From assembly GCF_000333955.1 (NCBI RefSeq), contig NZ_CAPS01000056.1, positions 1-64,000 on the forward strand: a DNA stretch of 64,000 bases, in the 5' to 3' direction. A program made the translations under genes and the position numbers. Source of the stretch: Rhodococcus sp. AW25M09. GTDB taxonomy: Bacteria; Actinomycetota; Actinomycetes; Mycobacteriales; Mycobacteriaceae. Below, piece by piece: positions 55,218 to 63,938 of the stretch. The notes beneath the pieces are model-generated. The model worked only from the letters and a program-made list of their open reading frames with translations, made no database searches and had not been told where the DNA came from. Each line of letters begins with the position of its first letter. Position 1 is the first letter of the stretch.

Positions 55218-56296
55218 CGGGGACCTCCGTTCCAGTTCTGCGGCGGACCGTAATTCGGTGGCGGCGCGCCGTGGCCCTGCTGATAACCCGGGGGTGGTCC
55301 GTAGCCCTGCTGGTAGCCCGCCGGTGGTCCGTAGCCCGGTTGATGTCCGGGCGGCGGTCCGTACGGATCCTGCCGAACGGGTGCCGCGGCGTATTGACCC
55401 GCGGTCATGGACAGGAACACCTGCTCGAGGTCGACGTGTTCGCTGGTGGTGCCGAATACCGTGACAGCGGCACCGACGGCGATGCGTGCGATGGCGGCCT
55501 CGTCGACGCCGGCGACGCCGATGCGCCCGTCGGGCAGCAGTTGAGTGTCGTTGATGCCGTTCGAAGCCAACGCGAGAGCGAGTTTTGCGGGGTCCGATGC
55601 CGCCACGAGCACGCGACTCGGGCGGGTGGACCGTAGCTGTGCGATCGAACCCTGATACATCAGTGCGCCTGCGCTGACGATGACCAGGTTGTCGACTGTC
55701 TGCTCGATTTCGCGGAGGATGTGACTCGATACCAGGACCGTGCGACCCGACGCGGCAAACCCCTTGAGGAAGTCGCGAAGCCAGGCGATTCCTTCGGGGT
55801 CGAGACCGTTCGCGGGTTCGTCGAGTACGAGGATCTCCGGATCTCCGAGCAGAGCCGTCGCCAGTGTCAGGCGTTGACGCATGCCGAGGGAGAAGCCCCC
55901 TGCGGCGCGGTCTGCGGCATCGCCGAGGCCTACCAGGTTCAGCACGTCGAGTGCGCGGCTGTCGGGCACCCCGATCGCGGCGGTGTAGATCTGCAGATGA
56001 TGTGCGGCGGTGCGCTTGGGATGCAGGCTCAGCGAGTCGAGGACGGCTCCGACCGTGCGTGCCGGGTGCGTGGCCGCGCGAAACGGGCTGCCGTTGACGA
56101 GGCCGACACCCGAGGTGGGTGCGACGAGTCCGAGCAGCATGCGCAGGGTGGTGGTCTTACCCGATCCGTTGGGGCCGAGGAATCCGGTGACGGTGCCGCG
56201 TGGAACGACGAAGCTCAGCTCCGACACCGCGCGAACGGTGCCGAACTGCTTGGTCAGGGCCTGCGCTTCCAGTGCTGCTCCCGGATAGCTGGTCAT
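55214..56296 (-). CDS. ABC transporter ATPase with Gly-Tyr-Pro-Gln-rich tail
   Basis: 360 residues. A CcmA/DrrA-type ATPase domain spans about 1-230: Walker A GPNGSGKTTTLRMLLGL, signature FSLGMRQRLTLATALLG and Walker B ILVLDEPANGLDPEG. After a domain ending VDLEQVFLSMTAGQYAA, the last 50 residues are low complexity, with three units of the type GYGPPxGYQQG and an end of NWNGGPR. The tail is unusual for the family. ATG 56296 is chosen as the first residue before the ATPase fold; the frame is open further upstream. Confidence 0.88.
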   Translation of the reverse strand: MTSYPGAALEAQALTKQFGTVRAVSELSFVVPRGTVTGFLGPNGSGKTTTLRMLLGLVAPTSGVGLVNGSPFRAATHPARTVGAVLDSLSLHPKRTAAHHLQIYTAAIGVPDSRALDVLNLVGLGDAADRAAGGFSLGMRQRLTLATALLGDPEILVLDEPANGLDPEGIAWLRDFLKGFAASGRTVLVSSHILREIEQTVDNLVIVSAGALMYQGSIAQLRSTRPSRVLVAASDPAKLALALASNGINDTQLLPDGRIGVAGVDEAAIARIAVGAAVTVFGTTSEHVDLEQVFLSMTAGQYAAAPVRQDPYGPPPGHQPGYGPPAGYQQGYGPPPGYQQGHGAPPPNYGPPQNWNGGPR

Positions 56297-56382
56297 CTGT
56301 GCGAAATCCCCCTGGCCGTTGGTCACCTCGTGTGCCGGCTGCGCGAGGCAACCGGTACCCGAGGCTACGGGGTGCTCGGGTG

Positions 56383-57222
56383 TCACCTGTGCAATGCGGC
56401 GGCGATCTCTCGGTAGGTCTCGAGCGGATCGGCGTCGTCGGGGAGCGCGTGCAGTGTCACGTGCGATGCTCCGGCACCCAGATGCTCGTTCAGTCGAGCG
56501 GCGATTGCGTCGGCCGTGCCGTGCGCCACCAATGCGTCGATCAGGCGGTCACTGCCGCCGTCACCGATTTCCTCGTCCGAGTAGCCGAGCCGGTTCAGAT
56601 TGTTGGTGTAGTTGCGCAGGTGCAGGTAGGGGTTGTTGACCGGCGGTCGGCCGATCGACCGCGCCTGCTCCGGATCGGATTCGAGTACCACTTTGTGTTC
56701 GGGTGCCAGGATCTTGTTCGGTCCCAGTGCTTCTCGCGCCTCGCGGGTGTGCTCGGGGGTGGTCAGGTAAGGATGCGCACCGGCGGTGCGGTCGGCGGCA
56801 AGGGCAAGCACCTTGGGCCCGAGCGCCGCGAGGACGCGCCGCTCCACCGGCACTCCGGCGGTGTCGAGGTCGTCGAGATACGCCACCAGGGCGTCGTACG
56901 GCTTGGTGTACTCCTGCGTCGCCTCGGGGTGGCCGGCACCGATTCCGAGGAGGAAGCGTCCTGGGTGCTTGCTCTCCAACCGGTGATACGACGCGGCGAC
57001 GTCGGCCGCGGAATCGGACCAGATGTTGACGATTCCGGTTGCCACGACGATCGTCTCGGTGGCGTCGAGAATCTCCTCACTGGTAGCCAGATCCGCCGGC
57101 GGCGAGCCGCCCAGCCAGATCGTGCCGTAACCGAACGATTCGATCGCGCGCGACAGTTCGGGGGTGAAAGCCGAATGAAGTCGCCAGACGCCGTACGTGC
57201 CGAGTTCAGGTGTGGAAGTCAT
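56383..57222 (-). CDS. LLM-class F420-dependent oxidoreductase
   Basis: A 279-residue luciferase-like TIM barrel. SFGYGTIWLGGSPPADLATS, GIVNIWSDSAADVAASYHRL and GRFLLGIGAGHPEA are typical of F420-dependent LLM proteins abundant in mycolata. A C-terminal VTLHALPDDADPLETYREIA is usual for the subgroup. The substrate is unknown. Start assigned at 57222; no strong ribosome site is visible. Confidence 0.9.
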   Translation of the reverse strand: MTSTPELGTYGVWRLHSAFTPELSRAIESFGYGTIWLGGSPPADLATSEEILDATETIVVATGIVNIWSDSAADVAASYHRLESKHPGRFLLGIGAGHPEATQEYTKPYDALVAYLDDLDTAGVPVERRVLAALGPKVLALAADRTAGAHPYLTTPEHTREAREALGPNKILAPEHKVVLESDPEQARSIGRPPVNNPYLHLRNYTNNLNRLGYSDEEIGDGGSDRLIDALVAHGTADAIAARLNEHLGAGASHVTLHALPDDADPLETYREIAAALHR

Positions 57223-57261
57223 ATCGAGTGCAACCCCTCCGCCTCGCGATGATTCCGCATC

Positions 57262-57981
57262 TCAGGCGTCGGGCTCGATGACGAGATTCTCCGGAAAGCG
57301 AGCGGGCGGTGCTCCGAAGGCATCGCGGGCGTTTTTGATGACGCCCTTGCCGACGGCGCGGTTTCCTGCTCCGCCGATCGCCGCGCCGATTCCGGCGGGG
57401 AGCATCTTGCCTACCACCAGCGCGCTGCGCCTGGCGAGGTACTTGGTGATGAACTTCTTCGCCAGAGACTTGTTCATGCTCGTCATCGAGCCACGGGGGA
57501 TGCGGGAGGTGATCAGTGGTCCCCAGTTCTTGGCGGTCTTACCGACCGTCCGCTGCACGATCTGCATGCCCGACTCGCCCAGCGCGACCGAGAGCACCAG
57601 TGCGCGCCGCTGTTGGTGGTTCTCGACGGGAATGCCGTGCACGGACGCGACCGACAGCGTCAGCAGAGCCGAGGACTCGATGAAGAATGCGGTTTCGGCA
57701 CCCACGGCGGTGAGCGACGCGACGGTTCCGATGCCGGGGATCGCCGCTGCGCCGCCCACCGCCGATCCACTGCCGGTGACCGCGAGCAGGAATCGCTTCT
57801 CGAGGCGTTCGATGATCTGCGCCGGGGTGTCGTACGGGTGTGCCCGACGCACGTGCGCCACGTACTTGTCGACAGCAGGTCCCTGCAGGCGGCTGGCGTT
57901 GTCGAGAATGTTGACCAGCGCACGTTCGAGCTTGCCTCCGTTAGAGACCTCGACCTCTGCATCGTCCTTTTTCCCTGCCAT
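57262..57981 (-). CDS. Hypothetical protein with Gly-rich hydrophobic segments
   Basis: 239 residues. The N-terminus is charged. Residues about 65-100 form a Gly/Ala-rich hydrophobic stretch (LLAVTGSGSAVGGAAAIPG, IGTVASLTAVGAETAFFIES). A second Gly-rich patch lies near the end (LPAGIGAAIGGAGNRAVGKG). The pattern recalls EcsC-like proteins, but I cannot name it with confidence. Upstream AAAGAGA may serve as ribosome site. It is in line with the LLM gene on one side and the reductase gene on the other, without overlap. Confidence 0.72.
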   Translation of the reverse strand: MAGKKDDAEVEVSNGGKLERALVNILDNASRLQGPAVDKYVAHVRRAHPYDTPAQIIERLEKRFLLAVTGSGSAVGGAAAIPGIGTVASLTAVGAETAFFIESSALLTLSVASVHGIPVENHQQRRALVLSVALGESGMQIVQRTVGKTAKNWGPLITSRIPRGSMTSMNKSLAKKFITKYLARRSALVVGKMLPAGIGAAIGGAGNRAVGKGVIKNARDAFGAPPARFPENLVIEPDA

Positions 57982-58046
57982 CGGTATCTCTTTCGGTCGC
58001 GATCATGGTGGCCCGGGCAGGGCCGGGCCGTGTGGGGTGCGGTGGT

Positions 58047-59063
58047 TCAGGCGACCCAGTGCTCCGGCGGAACGAGCTCGTCGGGCTTCGGCGGTGGGGG
58101 AGCAGTTCCGTCGCCGAAGGGCGATCCGCCCAGTGACTCGCGCCCGTGTGGCTCCAGCCAGCTCTGCAGATCCGGGCCCTTCGGCACGATGCCCGACGGG
58201 TTGATGTCGGTGTGCACCTCGTAGTAATGCCGCTTGATGTGGTCGAAGTCGACGGTGTCGCCGAATCCGGGGGTCTGGAACAAGTCGCGTGCGTAGTTCC
58301 ACAGCACCGGCATCTCGCTGAGCTTGCTGCGGTTGCACTTGAAATGACCGTGATAGACGGGATCGAAGCGCACCAGGGTGGTGAACAGGCGCACGTCGGC
58401 CTCGGTGATGTGGTCGCCGACGAGGTAGCGCTGCGTGGACAGGCGTTCGACGAGCCAATCGAGGCGGGCGAACAGTTGGTCGTAGGCCTTGTCGTAGGCC
58501 TCCTGCGATCCGGCGAAACCACAGCGGTAGACGCCGTTGTTGACGTCCCTGAACACCAGTTCGGCGACTTCGTCGATCTCGCTGCGCAGCGCCTCCGGAT
58601 ACAGATCGGGCGCACCGTCGCGGTGGTACTGCGTCCACTCCGTGGACAGGTCGAGGGTGATCTGCGGGTAGTCGTTGGTGACGACCTCACCGGTGGGAAC
58701 GTCGACGAGGGCTGGGACGGTGATACCGCGCTCGTACTCCGGGAATCGCGCGAAGTAGGCGTCCTGCAGTCGGGGGATCTGCAGTACCGAGTCGACGCCG
58801 TCGGGCTCTTCCTGGAAGTTCCAGCTGCGGGGGTCGTGGGTCGGCCCGGGAATCCCCAGAGACAGGACGTCTTCGAGGCCCAGTAGCCGGCGAACGATGA
58901 TGGACCGGTGCGCCCACGGGCAGGCCCGAGCCGCAATCAGTCGATACCGCCCGGGCTCCACCGGATAGCCGTCCCGGCCGTCTGCGGTGATTCGCGTCGG
59001 AATGTAGTTGGTGTCGCGCTTGAATTCTTTGCCCGGTTCCACGTAGGCCGCATCGTCGCCCAT
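58047..59063 (-). CDS. Glutathionyl-hydroquinone reductase-like protein (xi-class GST fold)
   Basis: 338 residues. The thioredoxin-like N-domain carries the active-site motif ARACPWAHRSIIVRRLLGLE, and the C-domain has GDHITEADVRLFTTLVRFD. This is the ECM4/YqjG/PcpF family, which removes glutathione from glutathionyl-hydroquinones. Actinobacteria of this group make mycothiol instead of glutathione, so the natural thiol is probably mycothiol; that is inference. GAGGAG precedes the ATG. Confidence 0.9.
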   Translation of the reverse strand: MGDDAAYVEPGKEFKRDTNYIPTRITADGRDGYPVEPGRYRLIAARACPWAHRSIIVRRLLGLEDVLSLGIPGPTHDPRSWNFQEEPDGVDSVLQIPRLQDAYFARFPEYERGITVPALVDVPTGEVVTNDYPQITLDLSTEWTQYHRDGAPDLYPEALRSEIDEVAELVFRDVNNGVYRCGFAGSQEAYDKAYDQLFARLDWLVERLSTQRYLVGDHITEADVRLFTTLVRFDPVYHGHFKCNRSKLSEMPVLWNYARDLFQTPGFGDTVDFDHIKRHYYEVHTDINPSGIVPKGPDLQSWLEPHGRESLGGSPFGDGTAPPPPKPDELVPPEHWVA

Positions 59064-59129
59064 GCTCTCAACTCCTCTTGTCGGTCGCTCTACCCGACGC
59101 TACCCACATCGGATACACCTCAATCTCGG

Positions 59130-59873
59130 TCACGAGCGGAGCGCGGCGGTGTGACACGCGCCGATTTCCACGTAGCCCAGGCGCGCGGCAAGGCGTCGAG
59201 CAATGGTGTTCTCGGGGCGTGATCGCCACTGCGGGATCAAGCCGTCGTCGATGGCGTCGTTGGTCGCCAGCCGGCCGACCACGTGGGCGTGACCCCGGCG
59301 GCGATGCTCCGGGTCCGTCAGTACGCGCATGTCCGCCAGGATCAGCTGCTCTTCCGAATAACCGGCTGCGGCGAGGGAGCGCGCGGAGTCTGCGGGTCGA
59401 TCGTCGCCGAGCAACGTGAACCAGTTTCTCGATACCGGCTCTCCGAATGCCTCGCTGACGTCGGCAGCGCTGCAGTGTGTCGCGAGGTTGCGGGCGTGCG
59501 CCGCATCGTGGGAGATCAGTGGGTCGTGTACGTCTATGGAATGGCCGATCTCCGAGCCGTATGCCAGCGTGTGCGTATCGATCTCGTAGCGCTCGGAGCG
59601 GTCTCCCAGCAACGACGACATCCAGGTTCGGTCGGTACCCGCCTGGCCGGTGACAGTGCGTGAAGCGTCCACCGCCCAGGACGGACCCGAGATCAGGGTG
59701 GTCCCGGCGATTCGCAGGACCGTGATGTCCTCGGTGTCGACGACATGCTCGACGCGTGGTGCGTCGGTGTCGAGGGCCCGATCGTCGAGGTGCAGTCGCC
59801 GACACCAGGCCAGGCGGACGATGTCGAGTTTGTGAGTGTCGAATCGGCCGGCGTCGAAAGGGGGGAAATCCAC
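59130..59873 (-). CDS. GNAT family N-acetyltransferase
   Basis: 247 residues. The C-terminal half has the acetyl-CoA loop VLTDPEHRRRGHAHVVGRLA (RxxGxG/A type) and the final GNAT strands QWRSRPENTIARRLAARLGY. The N-terminal 120 residues form a less conserved domain. The substrate is unknown. GTG start, with TAGTCT six bases upstream. Confidence 0.85.
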   Translation of the reverse strand: MDFPPFDAGRFDTHKLDIVRLAWCRRLHLDDRALDTDAPRVEHVVDTEDITVLRIAGTTLISGPSWAVDASRTVTGQAGTDRTWMSSLLGDRSERYEIDTHTLAYGSEIGHSIDVHDPLISHDAAHARNLATHCSAADVSEAFGEPVSRNWFTLLGDDRPADSARSLAAAGYSEEQLILADMRVLTDPEHRRRGHAHVVGRLATNDAIDDGLIPQWRSRPENTIARRLAARLGYVEIGACHTAALRS

Positions 59874-59879
59874 GTTTCG

Positions 59880-59885
59880 AGACTA
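59880..59885 (-). promoter_or_regulatory. Predicted leaderless -10 box of GNAT gene
   Basis: TAGTCT on the minus strand, six bases before the GTG start. Confidence 0.45.
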
Positions 59886-60054
59886 TCCATCGCGTCACCG
59901 CGCCCGTGAGCAACGTTCTCGTTTCGTCGTCCGGAAGAAATCTTTGGGACTTTTTCGCCCCCGGAGTATCGCTCAGCGCCGATAGATGGCAGACTCACTT
60001 TTGAGATTAGAGCTTCGACGTGAAGATCTAGCTCGCTTACAGAAGGTTTACAGA

Positions 60055-60258
60055 ATGACGCAGGGCAGTGTGAAGTGGTTCAACGGCGAAAAGGGCTTCG
60101 GCTTCATCGAGCAGGATGGTGGCGGACCGGACGTTTTCGTTCATTACTCGGAGATTCAGGGTAGCGGCTTCAAGTCGCTCGACGAGGGCCAGCGCGTGGA
60201 GTTCGAGGTGGGCCAGGGTCAGAAGGGCCCCCAGGCTACCGGCGTCCGCGCCATCTGA
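60055..60258 (+). CDS. cspA: Cold-shock domain protein CspA-like
   Basis: A 67-residue single cold-shock domain. [20 protein letters not shown] holds RNP1 (KGFGFI) and DVFVHYSEI holds RNP2. It binds single-stranded RNA/DNA as an RNA chaperone. AGAAGG lies eight bases before the ATG at 60055. The 181-base upstream gap is relatively AT-rich near 60000-60050, room for a long regulated 5' leader as is common for csp genes. Two hairpins follow the stop. Confidence 0.96.
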   Translation: MTQGSVKWFNGEKGFGFIEQDGGGPDVFVHYSEIQGSGFKSLDEGQRVEFEVGQGQKGPQATGVRAI

Positions 60259-60333
60259 TTCAAACTTCGTAACCCGAATTCCCCTGGCGGAGTGAACTTC
60301 TCGAAGTAATCTCCACCAGAAACTCGGTGACAG

Positions 60334-60369
60334 GGCCGGATACACGGAAGAAATTCCGAGTATCCGGCC
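60334..60369 (+). terminator. Strong hairpin terminator downstream of cspA
   Basis: Stem GGCCGGATAC (60334-60343) with GTATCCGGCC (60360-60369), extended inside by CGGAA/TTCCG around GAAA, then TTCGTCTGTTC. Before it, at 60288-60330, a weaker stem CTGGCGGAG with CTCCACCAG surrounds ACTTCTCGAAGT. Confidence 0.85.
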
Positions 60370-60501
60370 TTCGTCTGTTCGAACGGGACATCGACTTCGG
60401 TCGGTGTCCCTTGTTCGTTCACATGGCATTGTGCGCGGTATGTCCGGTTGATCCCAGGTCGGAGCAATGTCCGTGTTGCTTTCGGTCGAATCACGGCCGT
60501 A

Positions 60502-60531
60502 TATTCCAGCTGGAATAATTCAGCCGGAATA
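60502..60531. promoter_or_regulatory. PadR operator
   Basis: A perfect 16-bp palindrome TATTCCAGCTGGAATA (60502-60517), directly followed by a second imperfect one, ATTCAGCCGGAAT (60519-60531). It lies 15 bases before the padR ATG, where the promoter would be. Likely autoregulation site of the PadR-MFS operon. Confidence 0.75.
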
Positions 60532-60546
60532 TCGAGACGAGGTTCA

Positions 60547-61179
60547 ATGCGTGGCGAGGTGGTGAACCCGCTGGGTGTCTCGGTTCTGGCACTGCTGTCG
60601 GAGGGGCAGATGCATCCCTACGAGATGTATCAGCTGCTGCTGGAACGCAAAGAGGATCGGATCGTCAAGGTTCGACCCGGTTCGCTCTATCACGCGGTCG
60701 CGCGACTTCACGAGCAGGCGCTGGTCGCCGAAGTCGGAACCGATCGCGGCGGAAATCGCCCCGAACGCACGACGTACGAGATCACGCCCGCCGGCAGACG
60801 AGCTCTCGCCGATCGACTGGCCGACATCCTCCGCTCCCCGGTTCGTGAGTATCCACGGTTCACGCTCGGTCTGTCCGAGATGCACAACCTGCCGGCCTCC
60901 GAGACCGTCGCATTGCTCCGAGCACGCGTCGAGTACCTGGCCCGCGAGATCGAGGAACTGTCCGGGTATCAGCGGCTGGCGGCAGAACGCAAGGTGTCCG
61001 AAATCTACTGGGCTGGAATCGATTACACGTACCACATGCTGACGGCCGAAGTGAACTGGTTGACGAGCTACATCGATCGCGTCGACAGCGGAGAGTTGCC
61101 GTGGCCGCACGAGATCTCCGCACTCCACGCCACCCTGACCGATCGTCACCGACCACACGACCCGACGCCTCGGGGATGA
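60547..61179 (+). CDS. PadR family transcriptional regulator
   Basis: 210 residues. The winged helix starts LGVSVLALLSEGQMHPYEMY, then VRPGSLYHAVARLHEQALVA and TYEITPAGRRAL, the PadR signature. The C-terminal Vir-like helical domain includes EYLAREIEELSGYQRLAAER. GAGG lies upstream of the ATG. It is followed ten bases later by an MFS exporter gene, so it likely represses that exporter until a toxic ligand binds. Confidence 0.93.
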   Translation: MRGEVVNPLGVSVLALLSEGQMHPYEMYQLLLERKEDRIVKVRPGSLYHAVARLHEQALVAEVGTDRGGNRPERTTYEITPAGRRALADRLADILRSPVREYPRFTLGLSEMHNLPASETVALLRARVEYLAREIEELSGYQRLAAERKVSEIYWAGIDYTYHMLTAEVNWLTSYIDRVDSGELPWPHEISALHATLTDRHRPHDPTPRG

Positions 61180-61189
61180 GGAGAACGCC

Positions 61190-62644
61190 ATGAACGCCGT
61201 CGAGACCGCTCCGCTGCGAGCAGAGATCAGACCCTGGCCTGCCCTGTGGGCGCTGTGCCTGGGATTCTTCATGATCCTGGTCGACACCACCATCGTGGCC
61301 GTCGCGCAACCTGCAATTCTCGCCGGGTTGAACACCGACATCAACAACGTCATCTGGGTCACCAGTGCATATCTGTTGGCCTACGCGGTGCCACTGCTCG
61401 TCACCGGGCGTCTCGGTGACAAGTTCGGCCCCAAGAATCTGTACATCGCAGGGCTCGTCGTGTTCACGCTCGCATCGGCGTGGTGCGGACTGTCCGGATC
61501 CATCGAGATGCTCATCGCGGCCCGCGCCGTGCAGGGCCTCGGCGCTGCGATGATCACCCCGCAGACGATGGCCGTGATCACCCGGGTGTTCCCGGCCGAG
61601 AAGCGCGGAACGGCCATGGGCGCGTGGGGAGCGGTCGCCGGAGTGGCGACCCTCGTCGGCCCGATCCTCGGCGGTGTACTCGTCGACTCGCTCGGGTGGG
61701 AGTGGATCTTCTTCGTCAACCTGCCGGTCGGCATCGTCGCAATCGTGTTGGCGCTGAAGTTCGTTCCGGTGCTGCCCACTCACGACCACAAGTTCGATCT
61801 GCTCGGCGTCGCACTGAGCGCCATAGGTCTGTTCTGCATCGTGTTCGGTATTCAGGAGGGGCAGAAGTACGAGTGGGGGACCGGAATCTGGATGCTCATC
61901 GGCGTTGGAGTTCTCATCTTCGCTGGGTTCGTCTACTGGCAGGCGGTGAACACGAGCGAACCCCTCGTCCCCTTGGCGCTGTTCCGCGATCGCAACTTCT
62001 CGCTGTCCAATGTCGGTATCGCGGCAATGGGTTTCGCAATGTCCGGAATGATGCTGCCGATCATGTTCTACGCGCAGAGTGTCACCGGCCTGTCGCCTAC
62101 TCGGTCGGCGCTGCTGTTCGTGCCGATGGCACTGCTGACCGGCATTCTCGCGCCCAACGTCGGCAAGCTCGTCGACAAGACGCATCCGCGGTACATCGCC
62201 GGATCTGGGCTGTTCATTCTTGCCGCATCGCTGCTGTGGTTCGCCTACGAGATGACGCCCACCACCGCAATCTGGAAGCTGCTGCTGCCCGTCGCGGCCA
62301 TGGGCGTGGCAAATGCGCTGATCTGGTCTCCGTTGGCGGCCACAGCAACTCGTAATCTGCCGATGAGTCAGGCAGGCGCGGGCTCGGGTATCTACAACAC
62401 CACCCGCATGGTCGGCTCGGTGCTCGGTAGCGCCGGCATCGGCGCGCTCATTCAGTCTCGCCTGGCCGCGGAACTACCTGCCGGTGGATCAGCCTCGGGC
62501 GCAAGCGAATTCGCAGGCCGAGTGCCCGAGATGTTGCGCGACGGATTCACCGCCGCCATGGCGCAATCGCTGATCTTGCCTGCCGCAGTGCTGTTCGTCG
62601 GCATGATCGCCGTCTGCTTCTACGCCCGGCCTGCGTTCAAGTAG
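61190..62644 (+). CDS. MFS drug exporter, DHA2/EmrB-QacA type
   Basis: 484 residues, about 14 spans. Motif D1-like segment LVDTTIVAVAQPAI in span 1, motif A GRLGDKFGPKNLYIAGLVVF and motif-C-like WGAVAGVATLVGPILGGVLV are present. Second gene of the PadR operon. It exports amphipathic drugs or dyes with proton antiport in relatives; its own substrate is unknown. A family A palindrome begins three bases after the stop. Confidence 0.93.
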   Translation: MNAVETAPLRAEIRPWPALWALCLGFFMILVDTTIVAVAQPAILAGLNTDINNVIWVTSAYLLAYAVPLLVTGRLGDKFGPKNLYIAGLVVFTLASAWCGLSGSIEMLIAARAVQGLGAAMITPQTMAVITRVFPAEKRGTAMGAWGAVAGVATLVGPILGGVLVDSLGWEWIFFVNLPVGIVAIVLALKFVPVLPTHDHKFDLLGVALSAIGLFCIVFGIQEGQKYEWGTGIWMLIGVGVLIFAGFVYWQAVNTSEPLVPLALFRDRNFSLSNVGIAAMGFAMSGMMLPIMFYAQSVTGLSPTRSALLFVPMALLTGILAPNVGKLVDKTHPRYIAGSGLFILAASLLWFAYEMTPTTAIWKLLLPVAAMGVANALIWSPLAATATRNLPMSQAGAGSGIYNTTRMVGSVLGSAGIGALIQSRLAAELPAGGSASGASEFAGRVPEMLRDGFTAAMAQSLILPAAVLFVGMIAVCFYARPAFK

Positions 62645-62646
62645 CC

Positions 62647-62692
62647 CATGTGTGTGGAACTTCGTAGCCCACTACGAAGTTCCACACACATG
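62647..62692. repeat. Family A palindrome / bidirectional terminator
   Basis: Arms of 21 bp, exact: CATGTGTGTGGAACTTCGTAG (62647-62667, written here up to its last base) and the complement at 62672-62692, loop CCCA. Lies between convergent MFS and acyl-CoA dehydrogenase genes. It shares GGAACTTCGTA and the alternating TG arm with the 28329 copy. Confidence 0.93.
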
Positions 62693-62705
62693 CGGCGCAG
62701 CCGCT

Positions 62706-63851
62706 CTACAGTCCCAGATCGCGGCCGATGAGTTCCTTCATGATTTCGTTCGAGCCGGCCCAGATCTTGGTCACGCGAGCGTCTTTCCAGGCTCGGGCGG
62801 CGCGGTATTCGTTCATGAAGCCGTAGCCGCCGTGCAGTTGCACACAGTGGTCGAGAATCTCGTTCTGCACCTGCGAGCTCCACCACTTCGCCTTGGCCGC
62901 GTCGATGGCCGTCAGTTCGCCCTGACCGTGCGCGGCGATGCAGTTGTCGATGTATGCCTGCGCCACATCCAGTTTCGTGACGAGCTCGGCGAGCAGGAAC
63001 TTGTTCCACTGCAGCGAGCCGATCTGCTGCCCGAATGCTTTACGGTCCTTGGCGTACTGCAGCGTCTCCTCGAGGATGGGGCGCACGTGTCCGAGGTTGG
63101 CCACCGAGCAGCTGATGCGTTCCTGGGGGAGCAGCTGCATCATGTGGATGAAGCCGCCGTCGAATTCGCCGATCATGTTCGCACTCGGCACCCTGACGTT
63201 CTCGAAGAACAGTTCGGCGGTGTCGGATTCGGGCTGACCGACCTTGTCGAGTTTGCGGCCGCGGGAGAAGCCCTCGGTGCCGTTCTCGACGGCGAAGAGT
63301 GTGATGCCCTTGGCCTTCTTCTCCGGGGTCGTGCGGGTGGCGACGATGACGAGGTCGGCGGAGTTGCCGTTGGTGATGAACGTCTTGGACCCGTTGATGA
63401 TGTAGTCGTCGCCGTCCTTGACAGCAGTGGTTTTCAGCGCGGCCAGGTCGGAGCCGCCGGACGGCTCGGTCATCGCGATGGCAGTAAGGATCTCACCGCT
63501 GCAGAAGCCTGGCAGCCAGCGCTTCTTCTGCTCCTCGGTTGTGAGTTTGACCAGGTACGGAGCCACGATGTCCACGTGAATACCGAAGCACGACGCCACC
63601 GCGGCACTCGAGCGCGCGAGTTCCTCGCCGAGTACGGCGTTGAATCGGTAGTCCTCGGCTCCGCTGCCGCCGTACTCCTCCGGTACTTCGAGTCCCAGAA
63701 AGCCGTTGCGTCCCGCTTCGAGCCAGATCTCGCGGTCTATGTACCGCTGCTCGACGAGCTTCTCTTCGACTGGCGCGATGGTCCTGGCGACGAACTCACG
63801 TACCGACGCGCGGAAGTCGTCGTGGTCGGACTCGAACAGGCTGCGCTTCAC
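62706..63851 (-). CDS. Acyl-CoA dehydrogenase
   Basis: A 381-residue FAD-dependent acyl-CoA dehydrogenase. LTAIAMTEPSGGSDLAAL and GDDYIINGSKTFITNG are the flavin and substrate segments. The C-terminal signature is CVQLHGGYGFMNEYRAARAW with the ARVTKIWAGSNEIM helix. It catalyses the first oxidation step in fatty-acid or branched-acid beta-oxidation. Chain length not readable. GTG start preceded by AGAGG. Confidence 0.94.
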   Translation of the reverse strand: MKRSLFESDHDDFRASVREFVARTIAPVEEKLVEQRYIDREIWLEAGRNGFLGLEVPEEYGGSGAEDYRFNAVLGEELARSSAAVASCFGIHVDIVAPYLVKLTTEEQKKRWLPGFCSGEILTAIAMTEPSGGSDLAALKTTAVKDGDDYIINGSKTFITNGNSADLVIVATRTTPEKKAKGITLFAVENGTEGFSRGRKLDKVGQPESDTAELFFENVRVPSANMIGEFDGGFIHMMQLLPQERISCSVANLGHVRPILEETLQYAKDRKAFGQQIGSLQWNKFLLAELVTKLDVAQAYIDNCIAAHGQGELTAIDAAKAKWWSSQVQNEILDHCVQLHGGYGFMNEYRAARAWKDARVTKIWAGSNEIMKELIGRDLGL

Positions 63852-63938
63852 TTACTTGTTCCTCTCGGTAACGGCTAATTCTGCGAACAATACTCGCTGG
63901 TAACAACCGTCCTGAACGGGTGTGGCACTATGCGAGAC

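Noticed and set aside
60259..60272. Family A palindrome copy after cspA
   Set aside because: AAACTTCGTAACCC resembles one arm, but no matching second arm is present.
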